The notes beneath the pieces were generated by a model. That model had not been told where the DNA came from, did not search any database, and saw nothing but the letters and a program-made list of their open reading frames with translations. From contig NZ_OY762899.1 in the NCBI RefSeq assembly GCF_963666545.1, forward strand, positions 4,220,365 to 4,284,364: a stretch of DNA of 64,000 bases. Reading direction: 5' to 3'. Origin of the DNA: an uncultured Bacteroides sp. Lineage in GTDB: Bacteria; Bacteroidota; Bacteroidia; Bacteroidales; Bacteroidaceae. A program made the position numbers and the translations under genes. Shown here piece by piece: positions 51,985 to 61,730 of this stretch; within the stretch, counting starts at the first letter, position 1, and each line of letters begins with the position of its first letter.

Positions 51985-53952
51985 ATGAAAAAGATTGTTC
52001 TTATCGTATTATTAGTCAGTTTTGTTGGCGCAAATGCGCAGAATCTGACCTTTGAGAATAAGTTTGCTCGTCCCCTTAGTGAGGTGCTTACTGATCTACA
52101 AACACGTTTTCATATCCGTCTGAAATATGATGTAGATACGGTTGGGAAAATACTCCCGTATGCCGATTTTCGTATTCGCCCTTATTCAGCAGAAGAATCT
52201 TTGACGAATGTTTTAGCTCCTTTTGATTACAAGTTTGTTAAGCAGGAAGGTAATCTATATAAGATAAAGAATTATGAATATGCACGTCGTACTTCCGAAG
52301 ATGGAGAGAAGGCTTTGGCGTATTTAAAATCATTATATGTTGATAAAGAATCGTGGGAAAAAAGAAGAGTGAATTTGCGTAAGGAAGTTCGTGCAAAATT
52401 GGGCCTTGATTCATTACTTAACAAAAGAGTAAATGCGAAACCTATTCTTTCGAAGATAAGAAAATTCGATGGATATACTGTTCAGAACTTTGCGCTCGAA
52501 ACTCTTCCCGGATTGTATGTCTGTGGTTCTATTTACACTCCGAGTTCTAAAGGAAAACACGCATTGATCATTTGTCCGAATGGTCACTTTGGCGGAGGTC
52601 GCTATCGTGAAGATCAACAACAACGGATGGGTACGCTTGCACGCATGGGAGCTATTTGTGTTGATTATGACCTCTTTGCGTGGGGAGAATCAGCTTTGCA
52701 AGTAGGCAGCGCAGCGCATCGTTCTAGTGCAGCACATGTAATACAGGCTATGAATGGGCTTTCTATTCTTGATTTTATGATTGTGCGTAAGGACGTAGAC
52801 AAAGCGAGAGTGGGAGTAAATGGAGGCTCAGGTGGCGGAACGCAAACTGTGCTACTTACTGCTTTGGACCAACGTTTTACAGCTGCTGCTCCTGTTGTAA
52901 GTCTATCTTCTCACTTTGACGGAGGGTGTCCTTGCGAAAGTGGGATGCCTGTTACAATGGCTTGTGGAGGAACTAATAATGCTGAATTGGCTGCTATGTT
53001 TGCACCCCGTCCCATGTTGGTTGTGTCCGATGGCAAGGACTGGACAAGCAGTGTTCCTGAATTGGAATTCCCTTATCTGCAATACGTATACGGTTTTTAC
53101 GGGGCTGTTGGTAAGGTAACGAATGTACACCTTCCTAAAGAAGGACACGACTTTGGTCCGAATAAGCGTAATGCTGTCTATGATTTCTTCGCTTCCGTTT
53201 TTTCTTTGGATAAAGCGAAGCTGGATGAAAAGCGTGTAACGATTGAACCAGAAGAAGCGATGTATAGCTTTGGCAAAGATGGAGTATTTCTTCCGGCAAC
53301 CGCTATTCGCTCTTTTGATAAATTGGCTGTTTATTTTGATAAGAATCGATTCTCGGTATTGCAATCGGATCTTAGCCTTGAGAAAAAAGCGACAGATTGG
53401 GTCGCATCTCTCAAGTTGGAAGATGAAAAGAAAATTTCTTTTGTAACGACATTGGTTTATAACCATCTGCGCAGTGTACGTGAATGGCACAATGAACATC
53501 CATATAACACTGTTCCTGAGGGATTAAATCCATTGACAGGTAAACCGCTTAGCCAACTTGATCGTGAGATGATCGCTGATTCTGCTATGCCTAAAGAAGT
53601 GCATGTAAAATTAATGAATGGCTTGCGAAAAGTTCTCACCGAAGAACAAGTGGACGCCATTCTCGATAAATATACTGTTGGCAAGGTTGCTTTTACGTTG
53701 GCCGGATATCATGCTATTGTTCCTGATCTTACAGAAAAGGAGGAAGCTTTCATTTTGGAGAACCTGAAACTGGCACGTGAACAGGCTATTGACTATAAAA
53801 GCATGAAGCAAATCTCTGCTATATTTGAAATCTACAAAAACAAGTGCGAAGAGTTCCTTAATAATAATGGACGTAGTTGGAGGCAGTTGTTTAAGGACTA
53901 TGTGAATAAGGTTAAAGCCGAGAAAGCCTCTAAAGCTACTCAGAAGAAGTAA
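51985..53952 (+). CDS. Pectin methylesterase-type alpha/beta hydrolase with STN-like and DUF3826 domains
   Basis: 655-residue exported esterase. Signal peptide to ~residue 18. Residues ~20-95 look like an STN domain (FARPLSEVLTDLQTRFHIRL, then NVLAPFDYKFVKQEGNLYKI). An alpha/beta hydrolase core occupies ~150-410, with nucleophile Ser282 in NGGSGGGTQ, an acid near residue 350 (VSDGKDWTSS) and His388 in KEGHDFG. Residues ~455-645 match DUF3826, the same domain as the free-standing gene at 42376 (compare LTEEQVDAILDKYTVGKV with LNEKQVEEVKDGLTYGVV). Position and core match the methylesterase of the RG-II locus, which removes methyl esters from galacturonic acid; automatic tools tend to call it an acetyl xylan esterase. 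Domain roles outside the core are unknown. Confidence 0.85.
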   Translation: MKKIVLIVLLVSFVGANAQNLTFENKFARPLSEVLTDLQTRFHIRLKYDVDTVGKILPYADFRIRPYSAEESLTNVLAPFDYKFVKQEGNLYKIKNYEYARRTSEDGEKALAYLKSLYVDKESWEKRRVNLRKEVRAKLGLDSLLNKRVNAKPILSKIRKFDGYTVQNFALETLPGLYVCGSIYTPSSKGKHALIICPNGHFGGGRYREDQQQRMGTLARMGAICVDYDLFAWGESALQVGSAAHRSSAAHVIQAMNGLSILDFMIVRKDVDKARVGVNGGSGGGTQTVLLTALDQRFTAAAPVVSLSSHFDGGCPCESGMPVTMACGGTNNAELAAMFAPRPMLVVSDGKDWTSSVPELEFPYLQYVYGFYGAVGKVTNVHLPKEGHDFGPNKRNAVYDFFASVFSLDKAKLDEKRVTIEPEEAMYSFGKDGVFLPATAIRSFDKLAVYFDKNRFSVLQSDLSLEKKATDWVASLKLEDEKKISFVTTLVYNHLRSVREWHNEHPYNTVPEGLNPLTGKPLSQLDREMIADSAMPKEVHVKLMNGLRKVLTEEQVDAILDKYTVGKVAFTLAGYHAIVPDLTEKEEAFILENLKLAREQAIDYKSMKQISAIFEIYKNKCEEFLNNNGRSWRQLFKDYVNKVKAEKASKATQKK

Positions 53953-53962
53953 TGTTTGAAAA

Positions 53963-56416
53963 ATGAAACAGATGAATAGAATAAAAGCTTTCCTACTTTT
54001 TGTATTGTGCATGCTGGCTGCAGATGCTTCTGCGGTTGCATACAAACTCTGGTACGATAAACCGGCCCAAGTTTGGACGGAAGCCCTTCCTTTAGGTAAC
54101 GGTCGACTGGGTGCTATGGTGTTTGGAAATCCGGCTGTAGAACAGATACAATTAAATGAAGAGACTATTTGGGCAGGACAACCAAACAAGAATGCAAATC
54201 CCGATGCTTTGGAATATATCCCTAAAGTTCGTGAACTTGTCTTTGCCGGCAAATATCTGGAAGCACAAACATTGGCTACGGAGAAGGTCATGGCCAAAAC
54301 GAATTCGGGTATGCCTTATCAAACCTTTGGCGATTTACGTATTTCGTTTCCCGGACATACCCGCTATACGAATTATTATCGTGAGTTAAATCTGGACTCA
54401 GCTCAGGCAGTAGTACGCTATCAGGTCGATGGGGTAAACTATAAAAGAGAGACGATCACTTCATTTACCGATCAGGTCGTGATGGTTCGCCTTACAGCAG
54501 ATGTCCCCGGAAAGATCACTTGCAATTCTATCCTGACTACTCCTCATCAGGATGTCGTGATTGCTTCTGATGGAAATACAGTTACCTTGTCAGGTGTATC
54601 ATCCTGGCATGAAGGTTTGAAAGGTAAAGTTGAATTTCAGGGAAGATTAACCGCTAAAATAGAGGGTGGCAAAATGACCTGTAAAGATGGTGTGTTGGCT
54701 ATTGAAGGAGCGAATGAAGCTGTACTTTATGTTTCTATTGCAACAAACTTTAATAGCTATAAAGATATTACAGGCAATCAGGTAGAACGTGCAAAAGCTT
54801 ATCTTGACAAGGCACTGAAACATACTTATGCCGAAGATAGAAAAGCGCATGTTGCTTTCTTTAAGAAATATATGGATCGTGTTTCGTTCAATCTGGGAGA
54901 GAATAAATACTTAAATACGACCACTGATGTGCGCGTTGAACAATTTAAGGAAACGAATGATGCTCATCTGGTAGCTACCTATTTTAACTTCGGACGCTAT
55001 CTGCTCATCTGTTCTTCTCAGCCGGGTGGACAGCCGGCTAACTTGCAAGGCATTTGGAATGATAAACTTTTTCCCTCCTGGGATAGCAAGTATACTTGTA
55101 ACATTAATGTGGAGATGAATTATTGGCCGGCAGAAGTAACTAATTTGAGTGAGTTACACGAGCCCCTGCTTCAGATGACAAAGGAAGTGAGTGAAACAGG
55201 AAAGGAAACAGCTAAAATAATGTATGGTGCTAATGGTTGGGTATTGCACCATAATACGGATATTTGGCGGATAACAGGAGCGATAGATAAAGCTCCTTCG
55301 GGTATGTGGCCTTCAGGAGGCGCTTGGCTATGCCGTCATTTATGGGAACGCTATTTATACACAGGCAACGTTGATTTTCTTCGCGCTGCTTATCCTATCA
55401 TGAAAGAGTCCGGTCGTTTCTTTGATGAAACGATGGTGAAAGAGCCAACTCACGGATGGTTAGTGGTGTGCCCTAGTAATTCCCCTGAAAACACCCATGC
55501 CGGAAGTGAAGGGAAAGCTACTACAGCGGCTGGCTGTACGATGGATAACCAGTTAGTTTTTGATTTGTGGACTTCCATTATAACCACTGCCCGGTTGCTT
55601 GGCACCGATACGGAGTTTGCTGATCATTTGGAGAAACGTCTGAAAGAGATGCCGCCGATGCAAGTTGGTCGATGGGGACAACTGCAGGAATGGATGTTCG
55701 ATTGGGATGATCCTAATGATATTCATCGCCATGTATCCCATCTTTACGGATTATTTCCCAGCAATCAAATTTCTCCATACCGCACTCCTGAACTCTTTGA
55801 TGCGGCACGGACTTCACTCATTCACCGTGGAGATCCTTCAACAGGTTGGAGCATGGGATGGAAAGTTTGCCTTTGGGCTCGCTTGTTGGATGGTGATCAC
55901 GCCTATAAGCTCATTACAGAGCAACTGACTCTGGTTCGGAATGAAAAGAAAAAAGGAGGAACGTATCCTAATTTATTTGATGCGCATCCACCCTTTCAAA
56001 TTGATGGAAACTTTGGTTGTACGGCTGGAATAGCCGAAATGTTGATGCAGAGTTATGACGGCTTTATTTATCTTCTTCCGGCACTTCCGTCTTTATGGAA
56101 AGAAGGGGAGATAAAGGGATTGGTTGCTCGTGGAGGCTTTGAGTTGAATCTTAGTTGGAAGAACGGGCGCGTCGACAGATTGGTTGTTAAATCGCGTATT
56201 GGCGGCAATTGTCGTCTCCGCTCGCTGACGCCTCTTGTTGGTAAAGGATTAAAACGTGCGAAAGGGAGCAACGCTAACTCTCTATATGCTGTTCCTGAAG
56301 TTGCTCGTCCGCTGATTAATGAGAAAGCCAGCTTGAATAAACTGAAGCTCAAGAATACTTATTTGTATGATTTGGCTACAAAAGCTGGTGAAGAGTATAT
56401 CCTATTGGGGAAATGA
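53963..56416 (+). CDS. GH95 alpha-L-galactosidase/alpha-L-fucosidase
   Basis: 817-residue exported inverting glycosidase. Signal peptide AFLLFVLCMLAADASA. The N-terminal beta domain opens with YDKPAQVWTEALPLGNGRLG and QIQLNEETIWAGQPN, the GH95 signature; the (alpha/alpha)6 barrel follows with NINVEMNYWPAEVTNLSELH, HHNTDIWRITGAIDKAPSG, CPSNSPENTHAG and IDGNFGCTAGIAEML, which contain the catalytic Asn and acidic residues of the family. GH95 includes alpha-1,2-L-fucosidases, but the RG-II locus member acts on L-galactose; that is the likelier role here. 10 bp after the esterase gene, 30 bp before the GH140 start used here. Confidence 0.93.
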   Translation: MKQMNRIKAFLLFVLCMLAADASAVAYKLWYDKPAQVWTEALPLGNGRLGAMVFGNPAVEQIQLNEETIWAGQPNKNANPDALEYIPKVRELVFAGKYLEAQTLATEKVMAKTNSGMPYQTFGDLRISFPGHTRYTNYYRELNLDSAQAVVRYQVDGVNYKRETITSFTDQVVMVRLTADVPGKITCNSILTTPHQDVVIASDGNTVTLSGVSSWHEGLKGKVEFQGRLTAKIEGGKMTCKDGVLAIEGANEAVLYVSIATNFNSYKDITGNQVERAKAYLDKALKHTYAEDRKAHVAFFKKYMDRVSFNLGENKYLNTTTDVRVEQFKETNDAHLVATYFNFGRYLLICSSQPGGQPANLQGIWNDKLFPSWDSKYTCNINVEMNYWPAEVTNLSELHEPLLQMTKEVSETGKETAKIMYGANGWVLHHNTDIWRITGAIDKAPSGMWPSGGAWLCRHLWERYLYTGNVDFLRAAYPIMKESGRFFDETMVKEPTHGWLVVCPSNSPENTHAGSEGKATTAAGCTMDNQLVFDLWTSIITTARLLGTDTEFADHLEKRLKEMPPMQVGRWGQLQEWMFDWDDPNDIHRHVSHLYGLFPSNQISPYRTPELFDAARTSLIHRGDPSTGWSMGWKVCLWARLLDGDHAYKLITEQLTLVRNEKKKGGTYPNLFDAHPPFQIDGNFGCTAGIAEMLMQSYDGFIYLLPALPSLWKEGEIKGLVARGGFELNLSWKNGRVDRLVVKSRIGGNCRLRSLTPLVGKGLKRAKGSNANSLYAVPEVARPLINEKASLNKLKLKNTYLYDLATKAGEEYILLGK

Positions 56417-56446
56417 TAAATAATGAAAACTGTAAATGATAACGAT

Positions 56447-57913
56447 ATGAAGACGAATGTTTTTTGGTATTTCTTTATTCTATTAGTATTAACGGTTGGC
56501 AATGTTTCTGCTCAGAAAAAGACAGCGAAGACGTATATTCCATGGAGTAACGGTAAACTGGTTGTTTCGGAAGAGGGACGTTACCTGAAGCATGAAAATG
56601 GTGCACCGTTTTTCTGGCTTGGGGAGACTGGATGGCTTTTGCCTGAACGCTTAAACCGTGATGAAGCGGAATACTATCTTGAACAATGCAAGCAACGTGG
56701 CTATAATGTGGTACAGGTACAAACAGTGAACGATGTTCCTGCGCTAAACTACTATGGACAATACTCGCACCCTGATGGATTTAACTTCAAGGAAATCAAT
56801 AAGAAAGGCGTATATGGTTATTGGGATCACATGGACTATATCATTAAGACAGCTGAAAAGAAAGGCATATATATTGGAATGGTTTGTGTTTGGGGCAACC
56901 TTGTAAAAAACGGTCTTATGACAGTTAAAGAGGCTCAGGCTTATGGCAAATTTCTTGCTGAGAGATACAAAGATCAACCTAATATTATCTGGTTTATCGG
57001 AGGAGATATTCGTGGTGATGTAAAGACTGTAGAGTGGGAGACTTTGGCGAAAAGTATTCGGGCTATTGATAAAAATCACCTAATGACATTCCACCCACGT
57101 GGGAGAACTACTTCAGCGACTTGGTTCAACAATGCCGAATGGTTGGATTTCAATATGTTCCAGAGTGGACACCGTCGTTACGGACAACGCAATGGTGATG
57201 GTGATTATACTATTAAGGAGAATACAGAGGAAGATAACTGGAGATATGTTGAAAGTAGCCAGTTAATGAAACCTTTGAAACCAATTATTGATGGGGAACC
57301 TAGTTATGAAGAGATTCCTCAGGGTTTGCACGATCCGAACGAAACTCTTTGGAATGATAATGACGTGCGCAGATATGCTTACTGGTCTGTTTTTGCCGGT
57401 TCTTTTGGACATACATATGGCCATAATTCCATTATGCAATTTATTAAACCGGGTGTGGGCGGTGCTTATGGTGCAAAGAAACCTTGGTATGATGCTTTGG
57501 GTGATCCCGGCTTCAATCAGATGAAGTATATAAAGAATTTGATACTTACTTTTCCATATTTTGAACGTATTCCTGATCAAAGTATTATTGCAGGTATCAA
57601 TGGCGAGCGTTATGATCGTGCCATTGCTACACGTGGCAATGATTATTTGTTGGTTTACAACTATACAGGTCGTCCTATGGATATTGATTTGAGCAAAATA
57701 AGCGGGTCTAAGAAGAATGTTTGGTGGTATAGTGCTAAAGACGGTAAACTGGAATATGTTGGCGAGTTTGATAGCAAAGTTGTTAATTTCCAACACGATA
57801 GTGGTTATTGCAGTGGAAATGATCAGGTATTGATCGCCGTCGATTCTTCTAAAAATTATGTAGAGAAGGGCTGGGTAGCACTTCCTGATGCACAACAAAA
57901 ATGGAATAAATAA
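56447..57913 (+). CDS. GH140 apiosidase (DUF4038 protein)
   Basis: 488-residue exported TIM-barrel enzyme, DUF4038 with a C-terminal DUF5060-like beta domain. I place the start at 56447 (MKTNVFWYFFILLVLTVGNVSAQ) since the ATG at 56423 adds an acidic stretch before the signal peptide. The barrel begins FFWLGETGWLLPERLNRDEA. Two acidic residues at strand ends, Asp187 in WFIGGDIRGD and Glu284 in IIDGEPSYEEIP, fit the acid and nucleophile positions I recall for the characterised B. thetaiotaomicron GH140. The reaction would be cleavage of the apiose-galacturonan bond that joins RG-II side chains A and B to the backbone. Confidence 0.9.
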   Translation: MKTNVFWYFFILLVLTVGNVSAQKKTAKTYIPWSNGKLVVSEEGRYLKHENGAPFFWLGETGWLLPERLNRDEAEYYLEQCKQRGYNVVQVQTVNDVPALNYYGQYSHPDGFNFKEINKKGVYGYWDHMDYIIKTAEKKGIYIGMVCVWGNLVKNGLMTVKEAQAYGKFLAERYKDQPNIIWFIGGDIRGDVKTVEWETLAKSIRAIDKNHLMTFHPRGRTTSATWFNNAEWLDFNMFQSGHRRYGQRNGDGDYTIKENTEEDNWRYVESSQLMKPLKPIIDGEPSYEEIPQGLHDPNETLWNDNDVRRYAYWSVFAGSFGHTYGHNSIMQFIKPGVGGAYGAKKPWYDALGDPGFNQMKYIKNLILTFPYFERIPDQSIIAGINGERYDRAIATRGNDYLLVYNYTGRPMDIDLSKISGSKKNVWWYSAKDGKLEYVGEFDSKVVNFQHDSGYCSGNDQVLIAVDSSKNYVEKGWVALPDAQQKWNK

Positions 57914-57925
57914 TATCTCCTGTCT

Positions 57926-60900
57926 ATGAGTAAGAATAGAGCACTTTGTCTTTTTATTATCTGCTTACTTCTTCCACTCTCTATGTGGGCTAAGGTGGAT
58001 ATCACTTATTTACGTACCGAGCAGATGCTTAATCCGATGGGGATTGATGCTGAAACTCCTCGTTTGAGTTGGAGACTTGTTTCATCCGAACGTAATGTGT
58101 TGCAAACAGCTTACCATATTCTTGTTGCTTCTTCTTTGGAGAAGCTAAAGAATGGTGAAGGTGATTTATGGGATTCCGGTAAGGTTCATTCAGATGCTTC
58201 TATTTGGGTGCCTTATAGTGGAACGCCTTTAAAAAGCAATGTCCGTTGCTATTGGAGAGTGAAAAGTTATACTACTCGTGGAGAAACGGCTTGGAGCGAA
58301 CCTGCCCATTGGAGTATGGGACTTCTTTCTGAAAATAACTGGAAAGGACAATGGATTGGTGCTGATAAGGCATTCCCATGGGATAGTGAAACACAGTGGA
58401 GCCGCTTAAGTGCTCGTTATTTGCGTAAAGAATTTAAGCTTGCCAAGAAAGTGAAACAAGCTACCGTTCACATAGCGGGTTTGGGAATGTACGAGCTTTT
58501 AGTCAATGGAGAGAAGGTAGGCGATCAGGTGTTGGCTCCCGCTCCTACAGATTATAGAAAAACGGTTCTTTACAATAGTTTTGATGTGACTTCAATGCTG
58601 AAAAGTGAAAATGCGATTGGAGTTACACTTGGTAATGGACGGTTTTATACCATGCGTCAGAATTACAAACCATATAAGATACCGACTTTCGGATATCCAA
58701 AGATGCGTTTGAACCTGATTGTGGAATACACGGATGGTAGTAAAGAGACGATTGCAAGTGATGCTAGTTGGAAGCTGACTGCTGATGGCCCTATCCGTAG
58801 TAATAATGAATATGACGGTGAGGAGTATGATGCTCGCAAGGAACTGAAAGGCTGGGCAACTATCGGTTATGACGACTCAAAATGGGAGAAAGCTCAACGT
58901 GTAAGTATACCTACAGGAACTTTGTGTGCTGCCATGGCACCCAACATGAAAGTGATGGAAACGATCAAACCTCTTTCAATAAAGAAAGTGGGAGAGAAGT
59001 ACATTCTTGACATGGGACAAAATATGGTTGGTTGGATTCGCCTGAAGATCAAAGGAAATGCCAGTGATTCGATTCGTTTGCGTTTTGCTGAATTGCTACA
59101 AAAGGATGGTGAAATCTATGTCAGAAACCTTCGTGATGCGAGGGTAACAGATACTTATATTGTTCGTGGAGATGAGGCTGGCGCTCAATGGTCACCCCGT
59201 TTTGTCTATCATGGCTTTCGCTATGTAGAGGTTTCCGGTTATTTAAAAGCACAACTGACTGACTTTGTTGGTGAAGTGGTAAATGATGAGATGGAAACTC
59301 TCGGTTCATTTGAAACGTCCAATTCTATTCTGAATAAAATCTATAAAAATGCTTATTGGGGCATTCGTGGCAATTACAAAGGAATGCCTGTTGACTGTCC
59401 TCAACGCAACGAACGTCAACCTTGGTTGGGCGATCGTGCTACTGGTTCATTGGGAGAAAGCTTTGTCTTTGAAAACGGACCTCTCTATGCTAAATGGATG
59501 GATGACATTCGTGAGGCGCAACGTGAAGATGGCTGTATCCCTGATGTAGCTCCGACTTACTGGAATTATTATTCAGACAATATGACTTGGCCTTCCGTAT
59601 TATTACTTTCTTCTGATATGATTTATACTCAGTTTGGCAATATGAAGCCGATTGTGAAGAACTACCCTGCCATGAAGCTTTGGCTGTCTCACATGAAGAA
59701 AGAGTATATGACGGAAGATTACATTGTAACAAAAGACAAGTATGGTGACTGGTGTGTTCCTCCTGAATCATTAGAACTGATACATAGCAAAGACCCTAAT
59801 CGTCAGACGGATGGACAACTGATTGCTACCGCTTATTATTATAAGATGTTGAGCCTGATGACTCGTTTTGCTAATCTTCAGGGGTTTAAAGAAGACGTTG
59901 CAGAGTTTGATGCTTTGGCTGCAAAGGTTAAAATAGCCTTTAATAATAAGTTCCTGACTGTAAAGGATGGGACATCACGAGTTCCTGGACATTTGCTTTA
60001 TCCGGATAGCATCTATTATGGTAACAATACTGTTACGGCAAATATTTTGCCATTGGCATTTGACATGGTTCCTCAGGAATACGTTGAAGAAGTTTCAAAG
60101 AATGTAATTACCACTATTATTACGACCAACAACGGACAGATCAGCACAGGAGTAATTGGCGTGCAGTGGTTGATGCGCGAGCTAAGCAAAATGGGGCGTG
60201 CAGACATTGCTTATCTACTCGCTTCAAACAAGAAATATCCAAGTTGGGGATACATGGTTGAGCAAGGTGCTACTACTATCTGGGAGTTATGGAATGGAAA
60301 TACGGCCAATCCGGAAATGAATAGTGGAAATCACGTTATGTTGCTTGGCGATTTGATTCCATGGTGTTATGAAAATCTGGCCGGTATCCGTTCAAGTCGT
60401 GAGGAGGTTGGTTTTAAACATATCGTTCTTAGTCCTGACTTTGGAGTACAAGAGTTGAGTAAAGTGGATGCTTCTTATATGACTCCTTATGGTAAAGTGG
60501 TTAGTAAGTGGACAAAAACTCCGATGCAATTGGAGTGGGATGTCACTATCCCTGCTAATTCTACGGCGGAAGTTTATTTGCCTGATGGTAAGAAGGAGGA
60601 GATCGGTTCAGGAAGCTATCATTATAGTGTTAATATTCCAACTCGTGATAAAGCCATACTTACGGATGAATTTTTATATGAAGAGACTTCTTTCCCGGAA
60701 TGTCATGCAGCTACTATCGCTGAAATGCCCAATGGTGATTTAGTTGCCTCTTTCTTTGGAGGTACCAAAGAACGTAATCCTGATTGCTGCATTTGGGTAT
60801 GCCGCAAAGAAAAAGGAAGCGACAAGTGGACAGCTCCGATGCTTGCAGCTGATGGCGTGTTTAGTCCCACGGAGAGGAAAGCTTGTTGGAATCCTGTTTT

Positions 60901-61708
60901 GTTTCAAATACCCGATGGCGATTTACTCTTATTTTATAAGATAGGTTTGAAAGTTTCCGATTGGAGTGGTTGGTTAGTCCGTTCTAAAGATGGAGGAAAG
61001 ACATGGAGCAAACGCGAACCCTTGCCCGAAGGCTTCTTGGGCCCGGTAAAGAACAAGCCGGAATTAATTAACGGCAAAATAATCTGCCCTTCCAGTACGG
61101 AAGGAAGCGGTGGCTGGCGAGTACATTTTGAAATATCAGATGACATGGGTAAGATCTGGCGCATGGTTGGACCAATAGATGCTTCAGAAGCAGTGCTGAC
61201 GATTGATGCGAATAAAGCGAATCTGAAAGATGACCCGGAAGCAGGAGAGAATTTTAAGAATACGGGTAAGGTCGTTCAGGCCATTCAACCAAGTATTTTG
61301 AAACTAAAAGATGGACGTTTGCAGATACTTTGTCGCACCCGTAATGGTAAGTTGGCAACATCTTGGAGCAATGATGATGGGGAGACGTGGACACCACTGA
61401 CTTTGTTGGATGTTCCGAATAACAATTCAGGAACAGATGCGGTTACTCTTAAGGATGGTCGTCACATACTGATATATAACAATTTTGGAACTTTGCCGGG
61501 TACCCCGAAAGGGGTACGTACTCCATTGAATATCGCTATTTCTAAGGATGGTGTGAAATGGGAACCTAAGTTAATACTCGAAGATAGCCCAATTAGCCAG
61601 TACTCTTACCCTGTCATTATACAAGGGAAAGATGGTAAAATTCATGCCATCTATACCTGGCGCCGTCAGCGTATTAAGTATCAGTGTATTGACCCTAAAA
61701 GACTTTGA
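57926..61708 (+). CDS. Two-domain GH78-GH33 enzyme (rhamnosidase + ulosonic acid hydrolase)
   Basis: 1260-residue exported fusion. Signal peptide LFIICLLLPLSMWA. Residues ~20-900 are a complete GH78 rhamnosidase: N-terminal beta-sandwich (NPMGIDAETPRLSWRL), two beta domains, then the barrel with the canonical DCPQRNERQPWLGD from Asp490 and GATTIWELWNG. From ~905 to the end is a sialidase-fold GH33-like propeller: FPECHAATIAEMPNGDLVAS, Asp-box copies SKDGGKTWS, SNDDGETWT and SKDGVKW, and an Arg-rich finish (YTWRRQRIKYQ). Both halves look intact. The pairing suits L-Rha-alpha-1,5-Kdo (RG-II side chain C): rhamnose removed first, then Kdo. Substrate is inferred, not shown. Confidence 0.88.
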   Translation: MSKNRALCLFIICLLLPLSMWAKVDITYLRTEQMLNPMGIDAETPRLSWRLVSSERNVLQTAYHILVASSLEKLKNGEGDLWDSGKVHSDASIWVPYSGTPLKSNVRCYWRVKSYTTRGETAWSEPAHWSMGLLSENNWKGQWIGADKAFPWDSETQWSRLSARYLRKEFKLAKKVKQATVHIAGLGMYELLVNGEKVGDQVLAPAPTDYRKTVLYNSFDVTSMLKSENAIGVTLGNGRFYTMRQNYKPYKIPTFGYPKMRLNLIVEYTDGSKETIASDASWKLTADGPIRSNNEYDGEEYDARKELKGWATIGYDDSKWEKAQRVSIPTGTLCAAMAPNMKVMETIKPLSIKKVGEKYILDMGQNMVGWIRLKIKGNASDSIRLRFAELLQKDGEIYVRNLRDARVTDTYIVRGDEAGAQWSPRFVYHGFRYVEVSGYLKAQLTDFVGEVVNDEMETLGSFETSNSILNKIYKNAYWGIRGNYKGMPVDCPQRNERQPWLGDRATGSLGESFVFENGPLYAKWMDDIREAQREDGCIPDVAPTYWNYYSDNMTWPSVLLLSSDMIYTQFGNMKPIVKNYPAMKLWLSHMKKEYMTEDYIVTKDKYGDWCVPPESLELIHSKDPNRQTDGQLIATAYYYKMLSLMTRFANLQGFKEDVAEFDALAAKVKIAFNNKFLTVKDGTSRVPGHLLYPDSIYYGNNTVTANILPLAFDMVPQEYVEEVSKNVITTIITTNNGQISTGVIGVQWLMRELSKMGRADIAYLLASNKKYPSWGYMVEQGATTIWELWNGNTANPEMNSGNHVMLLGDLIPWCYENLAGIRSSREEVGFKHIVLSPDFGVQELSKVDASYMTPYGKVVSKWTKTPMQLEWDVTIPANSTAEVYLPDGKKEEIGSGSYHYSVNIPTRDKAILTDEFLYEETSFPECHAATIAEMPNGDLVASFFGGTKERNPDCCIWVCRKEKGSDKWTAPMLAADGVFSPTERKACWNPVLFQIPDGDLLLFYKIGLKVSDWSGWLVRSKDGGKTWSKREPLPEGFLGPVKNKPELINGKIICPSSTEGSGGWRVHFEISDDMGKIWRMVGPIDASEAVLTIDANKANLKDDPEAGENFKNTGKVVQAIQPSILKLKDGRLQILCRTRNGKLATSWSNDDGETWTPLTLLDVPNNNSGTDAVTLKDGRHILIYNNFGTLPGTPKGVRTPLNIAISKDGVKWEPKLILEDSPISQYSYPVIIQGKDGKIHAIYTWRRQRIKYQCIDPKRL

Positions 61709-61730
61709 TCATTATTACTAAACTAAGAAG

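Noticed and set aside
57926-61708. The fusion gene as two genes joined by a sequencing error
   Set aside because: The frame is open throughout, the linker near residue 900 contains no start or signal peptide for the second half, and both domains look complete.
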